Part shown: one piece after another, positions 14,350 to 21,233 of the stretch
Position numbering within the stretch: position 1 is the first letter of the stretch
How the letters are laid out: the number at the start of each line of letters is the position of its first letter
DNA from: a virus
Length of the DNA: 51,207 nt
Direction: 5' to 3' (one strand)
IMG/VR virus record: IMGVR_UViG_3300020407_000005
Location: 1-51,207 of that record
Notes under the pieces: model-generated
Told to the model about the DNA's origin: nothing
What the model saw: the letters and a program-made list of their open reading frames with translations, nothing else
Databases searched by the model: none
Program-made: the position numbers and the translations under genes

Positions 14350-14368
14350 ACTCGTCGGCGTTTTCCAT
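14129..14368 (-). CDS. Isolated minus-strand gene in rightward early region
   Basis: A 79-residue helical protein: MENADEFISRFDRIDAHLEV at the N-terminus, a middle VVAQHLPNKSAALNEFDEAV, and a charged C-terminus (KDKYLEYLEEQATHMRRFL). Composition is that of a real soluble protein, unlike the plus frame it overlaps. It is transcribed against the early operon. Its upstream side carries a perfect 9-bp inverted repeat (14369-14377 with 14420-14428), which may be an operator or attenuator. This suggests an independently controlled cargo gene. Function is unknown. Confidence 0.6.
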   Translation of the reverse strand: MENADEFISRFDRIDAHLEVQRLAIAVVAQHLPNKSAALNEFDEAVLSMYPQAKKDGRKDKYLEYLEEQATHMRRFLVG

Positions 14369-14472
14369 GGGTGCCCTCCGTGGGCTGGTGGCTGTAGGGG
14401 CGACCAGCGTAGCCGCGGCAGGGCACCCGCCCATCCCCACGCGGGCGGCAACTTTTCACCGGGGGGCCTGAC

Positions 14473-14565
14473 ATGGGCGCCCTCCTGTTCCTCATGGTGG
14501 TGTTCTGGCCCGTCATCGAGCTGGCCTTCCTGGCCGGCCTGGTGCCGTCGCGGGGTGCGCGATGA
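14473..14565 (+). CDS. 30-residue membrane peptide
   Basis: The peptide is one hydrophobic helix (MGALLFLMVVFWPVIELAFL) with a short basic end. The stop overlaps the next start (ATGA). The upstream sequence GGGGGGCCTGAC offers only a weak ribosome-binding site. Function is unknown. Confidence 0.5.
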   Translation: MGALLFLMVVFWPVIELAFLAGLVPSRGAR

Positions 14566-14783
14566 CCGGCGCCCTTGACGCTCAGATCCTGGCCGCCGTG
14601 CGCCACACGCCCGTGAGCGCCCAGCGCCTGGCCAGCACCCTGGCCGACCACATCCAGCCCGTCGCCCGCGCAGCCGGCGCCCGGCCCACCGATGTCCTCG
14701 CGCAGCACCTGCTCCAGCTCAACGACGCCGGCCGCATCCGCTACCTCGCCAAGGCCGAGGGGTGGGTGCAGGTGCGCGGCTGA
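14562..14783 (+). CDS. Small winged-helix-like protein
   Basis: A 73-residue protein with the pattern of a small winged helix: DAQILAAVRHTPVSAQRLAS (first helices), then VLAQHLLQLNDAGRIRYLAK (recognition helix and wing) and a closing GWVQVRG strand. It may be a DNA-binding regulator or replication accessory. It is coupled to the upstream membrane peptide. Confidence 0.6.
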   Translation: MTGALDAQILAAVRHTPVSAQRLASTLADHIQPVARAAGARPTDVLAQHLLQLNDAGRIRYLAKAEGWVQVRG

Positions 14784-14813
14784 TCCACCGACCCCCACGA
14801 AAGGCCCATCGCC

Positions 14814-15110
14814 ATGCAGCAGCAACGCAAGTCCTTCCGCCAACACGTGGCCAACATGCTGGCCACCACCATGCAGCGCGCACCCACCGTGCCGCTGCAC
14901 CAGCCGGAGCGCGGCGCCACCGAGTCGCTGGCCGACTACCACCAGCGCCGCCGCGACAGCCAGGCCGCCGTGAAGGCGCTGCAGAACCTGGGGCCGTCGG
15001 CGCCCGCGAGCCGCGAGCGCATCCAGCGCCGTCGCATGGTCCGGGCCTATGGCCGCAGATACCTGCGACGGAACTACATCCGGGTGCTGCAGGCGGCCTC
15101 GCCGTTCTGA
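14814..15110 (+). CDS. Unknown basic protein
   Basis: A 98-residue Arg/Gln-rich helical protein (QRKSFRQHVANMLATTMQRA, then SRERIQRRRMVRAYGRRYLR). The basic C-terminus suggests nucleic-acid binding. It is followed after about 65 bases by a Rho-independent terminator. Function is unknown. Confidence 0.6.
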   Translation: MQQQRKSFRQHVANMLATTMQRAPTVPLHQPERGATESLADYHQRRRDSQAAVKALQNLGPSAPASRERIQRRRMVRAYGRRYLRRNYIRVLQAASPF

Positions 15111-15174
15111 CCCATGAATGTCTCCGGCGCGCGCACCCAAACCGCGGATCTCCTCCCCGCGGCCGCGCGCCTTC

Positions 15175-15201
15175 GCCTGGGGCTCCGGCCCCGGGCCTTT
15201 T
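15175..15201 (+). terminator. Rho-independent terminator in rightward early region
   Basis: GCCTGGGGC-TCCG-GCCCCGGGC forms a nine-pair stem (one T-G pair) with a tetraloop, followed by CTTTT. It lies between the first group of rightward genes and the regulator and replication genes, as tR1 of lambda lies between cro and the cII/replication genes. Passage of polymerase here may need antitermination. Confidence 0.7.
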
Positions 15202-15530
15202 CTCAAGACGGCTCGCTGCGGATGCGCATGGCAGATGCGCGCAGCGTGCTGCGCCCCGGGCATTGGGCGACCAAGGACACCCCCGTACAGGGTGACGAAT
15301 CTGCCGGTACCCGGGGCGCGGCGGATACGCGCACCAACAACCGCTTCCTGATGAGTCTGCTCGCAATGCCCGCTTCGGCGGGGGCCTCCGCTGTTGTGGG
15401 TGGTGTGGGTCGGGCTCATCAGGAAGGGCTGTCTCTGCTGGTTCACGGTCCCTTCAGCTTCGCCCCTGTGCGACCGGTGCATCAACCGGTTCGGCCATGG
15501 GATTTTTCAATCTGCTCCCCGGAGGCCCCC
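15202..15530 (+). other. Gene-free structured stretch before the regulator gene
   Basis: About 330 bases with no convincing gene. An open frame spans it but gives unlikely protein. It holds two long-range perfect inverted repeats: GCGCCCCGGG at 15251-15260 with its complement at 15310-15319, and CTTCCTGATGAG at 15344-15355 with its complement at 15415-15426. Inside the second is a tight CCCGC-TTCG-GCGGG hairpin (15369-15382). The end has a good ribosome-binding site (GGAGG, 15521-15525) for the next gene. It may be a leader or encode a small RNA. Confidence 0.45.
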
Positions 15531-15884
15531 GTGGAACAAGCGTTCCTGCCGCTGCTGGGACGGATCGACGCACCAGCTGTCGTTCCGCCCGACCTGTTCA
15601 AGACCATCCGCACCTATCGCGCTGCCGTCCGCCTGTGCTGGGCGCTGCGTCGCGCCAAGGGCCTGCGCCCCATCGACCTGGGCCGCGACTTCGGCTTCAC
15701 GCGCCAGCACGTGACCGACTACCTGCACGACGACGACGCGCCAACCCGCCGCAGCCTGCCTGCCGAGCGCATCGCCGAGTTTGAAGACATCTGCGGCAAC
15801 ACCGCCATCACGCAGTGGCTCGCCCAGCGCGCGCAGCTGACGGTGCTGGAAGAGATGCAGGCTGCAAGGCGGGCTGCAGCATGA
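15531..15884 (+). CDS. Helix-turn-helix regulator in the cII position
   Basis: A 117-residue protein. Residues about 25-70 (PDLFKTIRTYRAAVRLCWAL, then GLRPIDLGRDFGFTRQHVTD) look like a helix-turn-helix with recognition helix FTRQHVTDYL, and the C-terminus is helical. The GTG at 15531 is preceded by GGAGG at six bases, which decides against the much longer open frame. It lies after a terminator and before the replication genes, where lambda has cII, so a role in the lysis/lysogeny choice or in replication control is possible but not shown. Confidence 0.7.
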   Translation: MEQAFLPLLGRIDAPAVVPPDLFKTIRTYRAAVRLCWALRRAKGLRPIDLGRDFGFTRQHVTDYLHDDDAPTRRSLPAERIAEFEDICGNTAITQWLAQRAQLTVLEEMQAARRAAA

Positions 15885-16666
15885 GGACGCCGCAATTCAT
15901 CCTGCCCCTGGCCGACGAGCTGGTGGTTGACTTGTTCGCTGGTGGCGGCGGCGCCAGCACTGGCATCGAGGCCGCAATCGGCCGACACGTGGACATCGCC
16001 GTCAACCACGACCCGGAGGCCGTCAGCCTGCACCAGGTCAACCACCCGCAGACCGAGCACCACGTCAGCAATGTGTGGGAGGTGGACCCGCGCACCGTGT
16101 GCCGCGGCCGGCCGATCGGCCTGCTGTGGGCCAGCCCGGACTGCACTTTCCACAGCAAGGCCCGCGGCGGCAAACCGCACCGAGACCGCAACAAGGCGCG
16201 CCGGCGCCGCGGCCTGGCCAGCGTGGTGGTCAAGTGGGTGCGGCTGCTGAAGCCCACCGACCAGCACCCGCGCGTGATCCACCTTGAGAACGTCGAAGAG
16301 TTTCAGTTCTGGGGGCCTCTGCTGCCCGATGGCACGCCCTGCCCCGAGCGGCGCGGCACCAGCTTCCAGCGCTGGGTGGCGCAGCTGCGCAACCTGGGCT
16401 ACCAGGTCGAGAACCCCGCCGAAGGGCCGGCCGAGGCTTCGTATGAGGCCTATCTCTGCCGCGGCCTGCTGCAGCTGCTGACGTGCGACACCGTGGCGCT
16501 GTTGCCGGGCTGGGAGCGCTCGCGCGGCGCCCGTATCGAGCACCAGGTGGCACGGGCGCTGGGCATGCGCATCGAGACGCTCAGCGGGGTTGTGCCGCAG
16601 CCCGTGTGCGCACCGGTGGTCTTGGCCCCCGCATCTCGGCTCTTCATGTCGTCGACAGCGGCCTGA
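15881..16666 (+). CDS. Chimeric gene: truncated C5 methyltransferase joined to DUF4406 C-terminus
   Basis: A 261-residue product. Residues 1-175 are the N-terminal half of a phage cytosine-C5 DNA methyltransferase: motif I VDLFAGGGGAS (16-26), the catalytic-loop region ASPDCTFHSKARGG with Cys88, and motif VI VIHLENVEEF (132-141). Motifs VIII-X and the target recognition domain are missing. From about residue 178 the sequence becomes the C-terminal part of a DUF4406 (nucleoside 2-deoxyribosyltransferase-like) protein: NPAE, YEAYLCRGLLQLLTCD, VALLPGWERSRGARIEHQV and ARALGM. The join lies in LRNLGYQVE, a phrase both families can share. The methyltransferase is probably inactive. It starts in an ATGA overlap with the regulator gene. 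Confidence 0.85.
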   Translation: MRTPQFILPLADELVVDLFAGGGGASTGIEAAIGRHVDIAVNHDPEAVSLHQVNHPQTEHHVSNVWEVDPRTVCRGRPIGLLWASPDCTFHSKARGGKPHRDRNKARRRRGLASVVVKWVRLLKPTDQHPRVIHLENVEEFQFWGPLLPDGTPCPERRGTSFQRWVAQLRNLGYQVENPAEGPAEASYEAYLCRGLLQLLTCDTVALLPGWERSRGARIEHQVARALGMRIETLSGVVPQPVCAPVVLAPASRLFMSSTAA

Positions 16667-16690
16667 GCATCGGCGTAGAGGAGACGTGCC

Positions 16691-16891
16691 GTGATCGATC
16701 TGGATGCCATCAAGGCCTCGGGCCTGAATAGCGATGCGGTGTCGGTGCGCATGCTGGCCGATCACGAGTATCGGCAGCGCATCGAGCTGCTGGCGGCCAT
16801 GGTGCAGGAGCACCGGCGCTGCCACCCCGAGGCGACCGACAAAGACATTGAGCAGTACCGCCTGCGGGCTGCTGTGGAGGTAGGGCTTTGA
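16691..16891 (+). CDS. Small unknown protein before replication gene
   Basis: A 66-residue helical protein (VIDLDAIKASGLNSDAVSVR...) starting with GTG seven bases after GAGGAGA, a strong ribosome-binding site. The stop overlaps the TTG start of the replication protein (TTGA). Function is unknown; coupling suggests a role with the replication protein. Confidence 0.6.
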   Translation: MIDLDAIKASGLNSDAVSVRMLADHEYRQRIELLAAMVQEHRRCHPEATDKDIEQYRLRAAVEVGL

Positions 16892-17730
16892 GCGACAAGC
16901 CTGACAAGCGGCCGGCGTTCCAGTTCTACCCGGGCGACTGGCGAAAGGACGTGCAGCTGCGTTCGTGCTCGCTGGCGGCCCGTGGGCTGTGGATAGACCT
17001 GATGTGCGTCATGCACGACTGCGAGCCGTACGGGCACTTGGTGCTGAACGGCCACCCGATGACGCCCGCCAAGATCAGCGGCCAGATCGGCGTGGCGCCG
17101 TCCGTGATCAAGAAGCTGCTGGCTGAGCTGTTGGAGAACGGTGTGGCCAGGGAGACGCCAGAAGGCGTGATCTACAGCAAGCGCATGGTCGACGACGAGC
17201 GCAAGCGGAACGCCCGCGCGGCAGGTGGTGCGGCAGGTGCCGAACACGGATCGAAGGGCGCAGAACACGGCAAGAAGGGGGGGCGTCCAGCCGCTTCAAA
17301 GGGGGGTTCTGAAACCCCCCTTCTAACCCCCCTTGAGGACGCAAAAAAACCCCCCCCTTCATCTTCATCTTCATCTTCAGAAGAAAGAAAGGATGGTTCT
17401 GATGCGCAAGCTGAGGCTCGCGCTGGGCTCGACGACGAGCCGCCGGAGACCGTCGGGCACCAGCCGACCGCTGCCGGAGCGGCGTGCCGAGCCATGCGGA
17501 TGCAGGGCCTGTCCTCGACGAACCCCAGCGACCCGAGGCTGAAGGCGTTGATCGATCAGGGAGCCACTGCCGACGAGTTCGCGGCAGTGGCCAAGGAGGC
17601 TGTGGAGCGGGGCATTGCCAACGGCTGGGCATGGGTGCTGAAGGTGGTCGAAGCCCGCCGCGCTGATGCCGCGCGGGTCCGCCTCGCGCCAAAGCCGGAG
17701 TCCAAGCCGGCATGGGAAGGCGCGGCATGA
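16888..17730 (+). CDS. Phage replication protein with DUF1376/YdaU-like N-terminal domain
   Basis: A 280-residue protein. The N-terminal 110 residues match the DUF1376-like winged-helix domain of phage replication proteins: FQFYPGDWRKDVQLRSCSLA, ARGLWIDLMCVMHDCEPYGH, and ISGQIGVAPSVIKKLLAELL. A low-complexity linker follows (KKGGRPAASKGGSETPLL, then PPPSSSSSSSEERK). The C-terminal 80 residues (MRMQGLSSTNPSDPRLKALI ... GWAWVLKVVEARRADA) are helical, as in helicase loaders. The start is the unusual TTG overlapping the previous stop. The DNA encoding the linker carries repeated AACCCCCCTT units and may contain the replication origin, as gene O of lambda does. Confidence 0.82.
   Translation: MSDKPDKRPAFQFYPGDWRKDVQLRSCSLAARGLWIDLMCVMHDCEPYGHLVLNGHPMTPAKISGQIGVAPSVIKKLLAELLENGVARETPEGVIYSKRMVDDERKRNARAAGGAAGAEHGSKGAEHGKKGGRPAASKGGSETPLLTPLEDAKKPPPSSSSSSSEERKDGSDAQAEARAGLDDEPPETVGHQPTAAGAACRAMRMQGLSSTNPSDPRLKALIDQGATADEFAAVAKEAVERGIANGWAWVLKVVEARRADAARVRLAPKPESKPAWEGAA
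17299..17359. other. Candidate replication origin: iteron-like repeats in replication gene
   Basis: Inside the linker region of the replication gene the 10-bp unit AACCCCCCTT occurs once inverted (17299-17308), twice direct (17313-17322 and 17325-17334), and once with two extra C (17348-17359). The first two form a perfect 8-bp hairpin with loop CTGA. An A7 run adjoins the last unit and TTCATC-type repeats follow. Clustered repeats in the middle of the initiator gene are the layout of the lambda origin. No experiment or search backs this here. Confidence 0.45.
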
Positions 17731-18065
17731 AGGGGCACCACGCGCTCATCTCCATGCGGCTGCGCGGCCGCCATCCGAGGGCTGTGTTCATCGAGCCCGA
17801 CGAAGACATCGGCGGCATCTCGAAGCACTGGCAGGAGCACGGCACCGGCATCGCCACGCTGGTGCTGGAGCCCGGCGAAAACATCGGCCGGCTGGACCTG
17901 CGCTGCGTGATGGGCCTGCGGGTTCACCTGCACACGACGACGGAACAACGCATCACGGCGCTGGTGACCGCCTGCCTCGAAGCCGGGGCGGCGCAGGTCA
18001 TCGGCATCACCGACGAAGAGGCGATCGTGATCGCCACGGAAGGAGCAACGACATGGCACAGATGA
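17727..18065 (+). CDS. Unknown protein between replication genes
   Basis: A 112-residue protein with alternating strands and helices (HALISMRLRGRHPRAVFIEP, then IATLVLEPGENIGRLDLRCV). The second half (TLVTACLEAGAAQVIGITDE type phrases) looks like a small alpha/beta fold. The ATG overlaps the replication protein's stop, and the next gene begins before this one ends. Probably a replication accessory, from position only. Confidence 0.65.
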   Translation: MKGHHALISMRLRGRHPRAVFIEPDEDIGGISKHWQEHGTGIATLVLEPGENIGRLDLRCVMGLRVHLHTTTEQRITALVTACLEAGAAQVIGITDEEAIVIATEGATTWHR

Positions 18066-19003
18066 TCGACGAGCGGGACATCGACTTCGCGGGCTACTAC
18101 CGCGAGACCGAGCCGAAGGTGAAGGTGCGCCGGGCATCGGTCTTCATCGACGAGCTGAAGGCCGAGTTCGACCACAGCGCCCGCAAGAAGGCGGCCTCGA
18201 TGACCAGCACGAAGCTGGGCCGCGTGATCGAGTTCCGGTCTGGCGAGGTGACTGCCTGGGCCGGCTACAACGGCCACCGCAAGAGCATGTTCACCGGCCA
18301 GGCGGCGCTCGACCTGTGCATGGCCGACGAGCCGACGCTCATCGTCAGCCTGGAGATGCAGCCGGCCCGCACGCTGGCCCGCATGGCGCGGCAGGCCTAC
18401 GGGCTGCCGAAGCCGCCCACCTGGTGGCTGGAGCAGTTCGCGACGTGGACCGACGGCCGCCTGTGGCTGTTCGACCACCTGGGGCGAATCACGCCGGATC
18501 TGTGCATTGCCGTGCTGCGGTACTTCGCCGAGGAACTGCACGGCCGTCACGTGTTCATCGACTCGATGATGATGGTCTGCGCCAGCGAAGAGAAGATGGA
18601 CGAGCAGAAGCAGCTCATCACCGACCTGGTTCGCGTGGCGCAGGAAACCGGGCTGCACATCCACCTGGTGACGCACTGCCGCAAGCCGCAAACGGGTGAG
18701 GACAAGCCGCCGACCAAGTACGACCTGCGGGGCTCCGCGGCGATCAGCGACCAGGTGGCCAACGTCATCACGGTGTGGAAGAACGGCACGAAGAAGGTCA
18801 AGCGCGACGAGGCCCGTGCGGCCCGTCGTGACCTGAACGAGCACGACATTGCCGACCAGCCCGACGCCCTGGTGTCGGTCGAGAAGCAGCGAAACGGCGA
18901 CTGGGAAGGCAAGCTGCAGATGTGGTTCGACGAGGGCAGCCTGCGGTTCATGAACGACCGCAGCAGCCCGGTGGAGGCGTATGCGATTGGGGCGCCGCTG
19001 TGA
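18053..19003 (+). CDS. DnaB-like replicative helicase/RecA-fold ATPase
   Basis: A 316-residue protein with the RecA-fold core of DnaB-type phage helicases. Visible marks are a Walker A region GYNGHRKS (71-78), the SLEM motif (99-102) typical of DnaB, Walker B HVFIDS (about 166-171), LVTHCRKP, and DLRGSAAISDQVANVITVWK. The Walker A has Arg where the second Gly of GxxxxGK[ST] is expected. There is no DnaB N-terminal domain, so it may rely on the preceding replication protein for loading, or act as a RepA/Gp4-like hexamer. The ATG is preceded by GGAGCAACGAC, a good ribosome-binding site. Confidence 0.85.
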   Translation: MAQMIDERDIDFAGYYRETEPKVKVRRASVFIDELKAEFDHSARKKAASMTSTKLGRVIEFRSGEVTAWAGYNGHRKSMFTGQAALDLCMADEPTLIVSLEMQPARTLARMARQAYGLPKPPTWWLEQFATWTDGRLWLFDHLGRITPDLCIAVLRYFAEELHGRHVFIDSMMMVCASEEKMDEQKQLITDLVRVAQETGLHIHLVTHCRKPQTGEDKPPTKYDLRGSAAISDQVANVITVWKNGTKKVKRDEARAARRDLNEHDIADQPDALVSVEKQRNGDWEGKLQMWFDEGSLRFMNDRSSPVEAYAIGAPL

Positions 19004-19074
19004 TCGCCGCTTCGAGCGCGCGCGCGCATTTGCCCCTGCCCAACGCAACCCGACAAACGGAGGCCGCCCAGTGA
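19000..19074 (+). CDS. Possible 24-residue coupling peptide
   Basis: A tiny frame (VIAASSARAHLPLPNATRQT plus four residues) starts with GTG overlapping the helicase stop and ends in a GTGA overlap with the next gene. The double overlap would carry ribosomes across an otherwise empty 67-base gap. The peptide itself has no recognisable feature. Confidence 0.35.
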   Translation: MIAASSARAHLPLPNATRQTEAAQ

Positions 19075-19547
19075 GAAAGCGCAGCACCTACCGACCCAAG
19101 CCGGTGAGTCTCAACCCGCTGGGCTTCATGCAGCCGGCGCCGGCCGCTGATCGCGAGGCCGTCATGGCCCGGTTCCTGACCGCGCTGGACGCCATGGCCC
19201 GTGGCGATCACCCGGGCACCGCCGAGTGGCAGGACCTGTCCGACGCCATCAACACCGTCGAGACGATGGCCCTGCACCTGCGCATGCTGGACCCGGCCGA
19301 GGTCATGCCGACCGTGAACGCGGCCATCGCCGCAATGGTGGAGGCGGCACGCCGGCACCAGGCTGGCCAGCGCATGGGGCTGAGCGGTCCGGGCCTGCAG
19401 ACGCTGCGCGACGTGCTGGCGATCTACGAGCAGTGCCTGGAGGGCTACACGGCCCACCAAATGGCCAAGGCGCAGGCCGAGACGCAGCGCCGGCTCAATG
19501 CGATCCTGCACGGGCATCGCGATGACCGCACTGTGGTGGCGCTGTGA
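19071..19547 (+). CDS. Unknown helical protein
   Basis: A 158-residue, mainly helical protein. After a basic start (VRKRSTYRPKPVSLNPLGF) come long helices including WQDLSDAINTVETMALHLRM and GLQTLRDVLAIYEQCLEGYT. The GTG is preceded by GGAGG, so this start was taken rather than the longer frame. Similar proteins are often found beside phage resolvase genes, but function is unknown. Confidence 0.7.
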   Translation: MRKRSTYRPKPVSLNPLGFMQPAPAADREAVMARFLTALDAMARGDHPGTAEWQDLSDAINTVETMALHLRMLDPAEVMPTVNAAIAAMVEAARRHQAGQRMGLSGPGLQTLRDVLAIYEQCLEGYTAHQMAKAQAETQRRLNAILHGHRDDRTVVAL

Positions 19548-20089
19548 TCGCCTGGGGCATCGACATCGGACTGACGGGCGCACTGGCCCGCATCGACCAC
19601 CGCGGCGCTGTCGTGGTGCTGGACATGCCCGTGACGGCCGACGGCGCCAAGGGCAACCGCATCAGCGGCCGCCAGCTGGCTCGGCTGATCCGCCTGCACA
19701 CGCCGGCCGACGAGGCCGTGACCATCGTCATGGAAGACGTGCGGCCGCGGCCCAACCCGCTGCGAGGAACCAGCATCGTGACCGAGGGCAGTCTCATGCG
19801 CAGTCGCGGCGCCATCGAGTCTGTGCTCGACGTGCTGGGTGTGCGTGGGCACGTGGTGCAGCCGCAGACCTGGAAGCGGCACTTCGGCTTGCTCAAGGCC
19901 GAGAAGGACGCCAGCCGCCAGAAGGCGCTGGTGCTGTACCCGGCCGCCAGTCACGACCTGGCGCGCAAGAAGGACCACAACCGAGCCGAGGCCGTGCTGC
20001 TGGCGCACTACGCCATGACGGTGGTGGCTGGTGTGCCGGTGCGAGGTGAACTGGTGGCGCAGCGAGAGCTGCAGGAGGCTGCGGCGTGA
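19544..20089 (+). CDS. RuvC-like Holliday junction resolvase
   Basis: A 181-residue RNase H-fold resolvase. The first acidic residue is Asp7 in WGIDIGLTGALARID, the second Glu64 in IVMEDVRPR, and C-terminal acidic residues sit in KKDHNRAEAVLLAHYA (Asp144, Glu149). This matches phage RuvC-type enzymes that resolve branched DNA before packaging. Length is close to bacterial RuvC. It starts with GTG overlapping the previous stop and is coupled to the next gene in the same way. Confidence 0.85.
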   Translation: MIAWGIDIGLTGALARIDHRGAVVVLDMPVTADGAKGNRISGRQLARLIRLHTPADEAVTIVMEDVRPRPNPLRGTSIVTEGSLMRSRGAIESVLDVLGVRGHVVQPQTWKRHFGLLKAEKDASRQKALVLYPAASHDLARKKDHNRAEAVLLAHYAMTVVAGVPVRGELVAQRELQEAAA

Positions 20090-20334
20090 CTCAACCGAAA
20101 CGTGCGAATGACCTCAACACGGTCCCTTGCTGGAAAGTCCGTGTGTGCCTAAAGGGAGGCGGCATGCTGCACTTCCTTGCAAAGACCGAGCCTGTGGTTG
20201 TCCGCGATGGGGCCGCACTGATGGACGTTCGGATGGACTGCATCACGGACACAGAACACGGCGATGCCCTGGGATTCATTGACTGGACCTCGGTGTCTGC
20301 CGTGACGTGGCGCTACGCGCCTTTGGCGTTATGA
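20086..20334 (+). CDS. Small unknown protein
   Basis: An 82-residue protein, probably beta-rich (CWKVRVCLKGGGMLHFLAKT, then GFIDWTSVSAVTWRYAPLAL). It starts with GTG overlapping the resolvase stop. No domain is recognised. Confidence 0.6.
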   Translation: MTQPKRANDLNTVPCWKVRVCLKGGGMLHFLAKTEPVVVRDGAALMDVRMDCITDTEHGDALGFIDWTSVSAVTWRYAPLAL

Positions 20335-20399
20335 CCAGCCACGACTGCACCACCGCCATGCCTGCACCGCAGCACCAACCCGAGGACCAATCGACATGA
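20331..20399 (+). CDS. Possible 22-residue coupling peptide
   Basis: The frame MTSHDCTTAMPAPQHQPEDQ plus two residues overlaps the upstream stop and the downstream start, each by ATGA. As with the frame at 19000-19074, it fills an otherwise non-coding gap and may serve mainly to keep ribosomes moving. No function can be read from the peptide. Confidence 0.35.
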   Translation: MTSHDCTTAMPAPQHQPEDQST

Positions 20400-20797
20400 A
20401 CAAGGGAGTTAGGAGCCTGCAGCAATACGCCCGCGTGGTGCGCGACGTGGTACGCGACGAACCGCCGGACCCCATCGAGATCCGGGCGTGTCACCGCATC
20501 CTTCGCAGCGACCTGCGGAACTTGCGCATGCGCCCCGACCGGGACACGCTCGAGTACTTGGCGTGGGTGAAGCGGGACCTCTGCGCGCAGCTCGTGGATG
20601 AGCTGGTCAAGAAGCTGGACCTGCTGAGCGACGACCGGCTGATGAACGGCGGGGAAATGATCGAGGTCGGCGTGGTGCTCCACGACCTCAACGCCTATGA
20701 GCGCTGGCACGCCCGCGGCTCAATGGAGGGCGCCGCGGACGAGCGCAAGCGGCAGGAGGCGGCGCGGCCTTACGGCCTGGACGAGGTCTACGAATGA
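20396..20797 (+). CDS. Unknown helical protein
   Basis: A 133-residue protein composed mostly of charged helices (LQQYARVVRDVVRDEPPDP, RDTLEYLAWVKRDLCAQLVD, LNAYERWHARGSMEGAADER). It is coupled to neighbours at both ends by ATGA overlaps. No family is recognised. Confidence 0.6.
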   Translation: MNKGVRSLQQYARVVRDVVRDEPPDPIEIRACHRILRSDLRNLRMRPDRDTLEYLAWVKRDLCAQLVDELVKKLDLLSDDRLMNGGEMIEVGVVLHDLNAYERWHARGSMEGAADERKRQEAARPYGLDEVYE

Positions 20798-21072
20798 AGG
20801 TCATCACCCCCGGCCTGCTGCTGTGGACGCCGAGCGAGGGCCTGCATCTTAGTGGCTGGTGCTTTGATGGCGAGGGCGTCTGCTATGAGAGCAGCGCTGC
20901 CATGCAGCGAGCCGCGGCATCGGCGGCCCTGGTGCACATTGCGCGGTCCTGCCAGCTGCAGGGCGTGGCTGTCGAGCAGCCGGCCGCCGAGCCCGAGCCG
21001 ATGGACCTGGACAGCGAGCGCGCGGCGCTGGACGTGATCGCGATGGCGCGGCGGCGGGAGCAGGGCACGTGA
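20794..21072 (+). CDS. Unknown small protein
   Basis: A 92-residue protein with a beta-rich N-terminus (VITPGLLLWTPSEGLHLSGW) and a helical, acidic C-terminus (PEPMDLDSERAALDVIAMAR). It is coupled to both neighbours. Function is unknown. Confidence 0.6.
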   Translation: MKVITPGLLLWTPSEGLHLSGWCFDGEGVCYESSAAMQRAAASAALVHIARSCQLQGVAVEQPAAEPEPMDLDSERAALDVIAMARRREQGT

Positions 21073-21233
21073 CCGTGATCCTCAAGCCCACCGGCCGCGG
21101 CAACTGGAAGCCGATGCGCCTGCACTACGACGGCCAGCACCTGGTGCCGCTGTTCGTGCGCGTCGGCGCGCTGCTGGACTTCGGCGGCCTCAAGTGGCGC
21201 GTGTGCCAGGTACTCGATGGAGGCAAGGACTGA
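21069..21233 (+). CDS. Unknown 54-residue protein
   Basis: A small, strand-rich protein (VTVILKPTGRGNWKPMRLHY, then LVPLFVRVGALLDFGGLKWR). It starts with GTG overlapping the upstream stop, and its TGA shares a base with the next ATG (TGATG). Function is unknown. Confidence 0.55.
   Translation: MTVILKPTGRGNWKPMRLHYDGQHLVPLFVRVGALLDFGGLKWRVCQVLDGGKD

Noticed and set aside
13779-15485. 568-residue minus-strand frame across the early rightward genes
   Set aside because: Overlaps the cro-like gene and several small plus-strand genes and has no recognisable domain; open only because of high GC.
17342-17390. Programmed frameshift at the A7C8 tract in the replication gene
   Set aside because: The tract is slippery, but neither alternative frame continues into a recognisable protein and there is no clear downstream stimulatory structure. 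It is mentioned only as an alternative under the origin finding.
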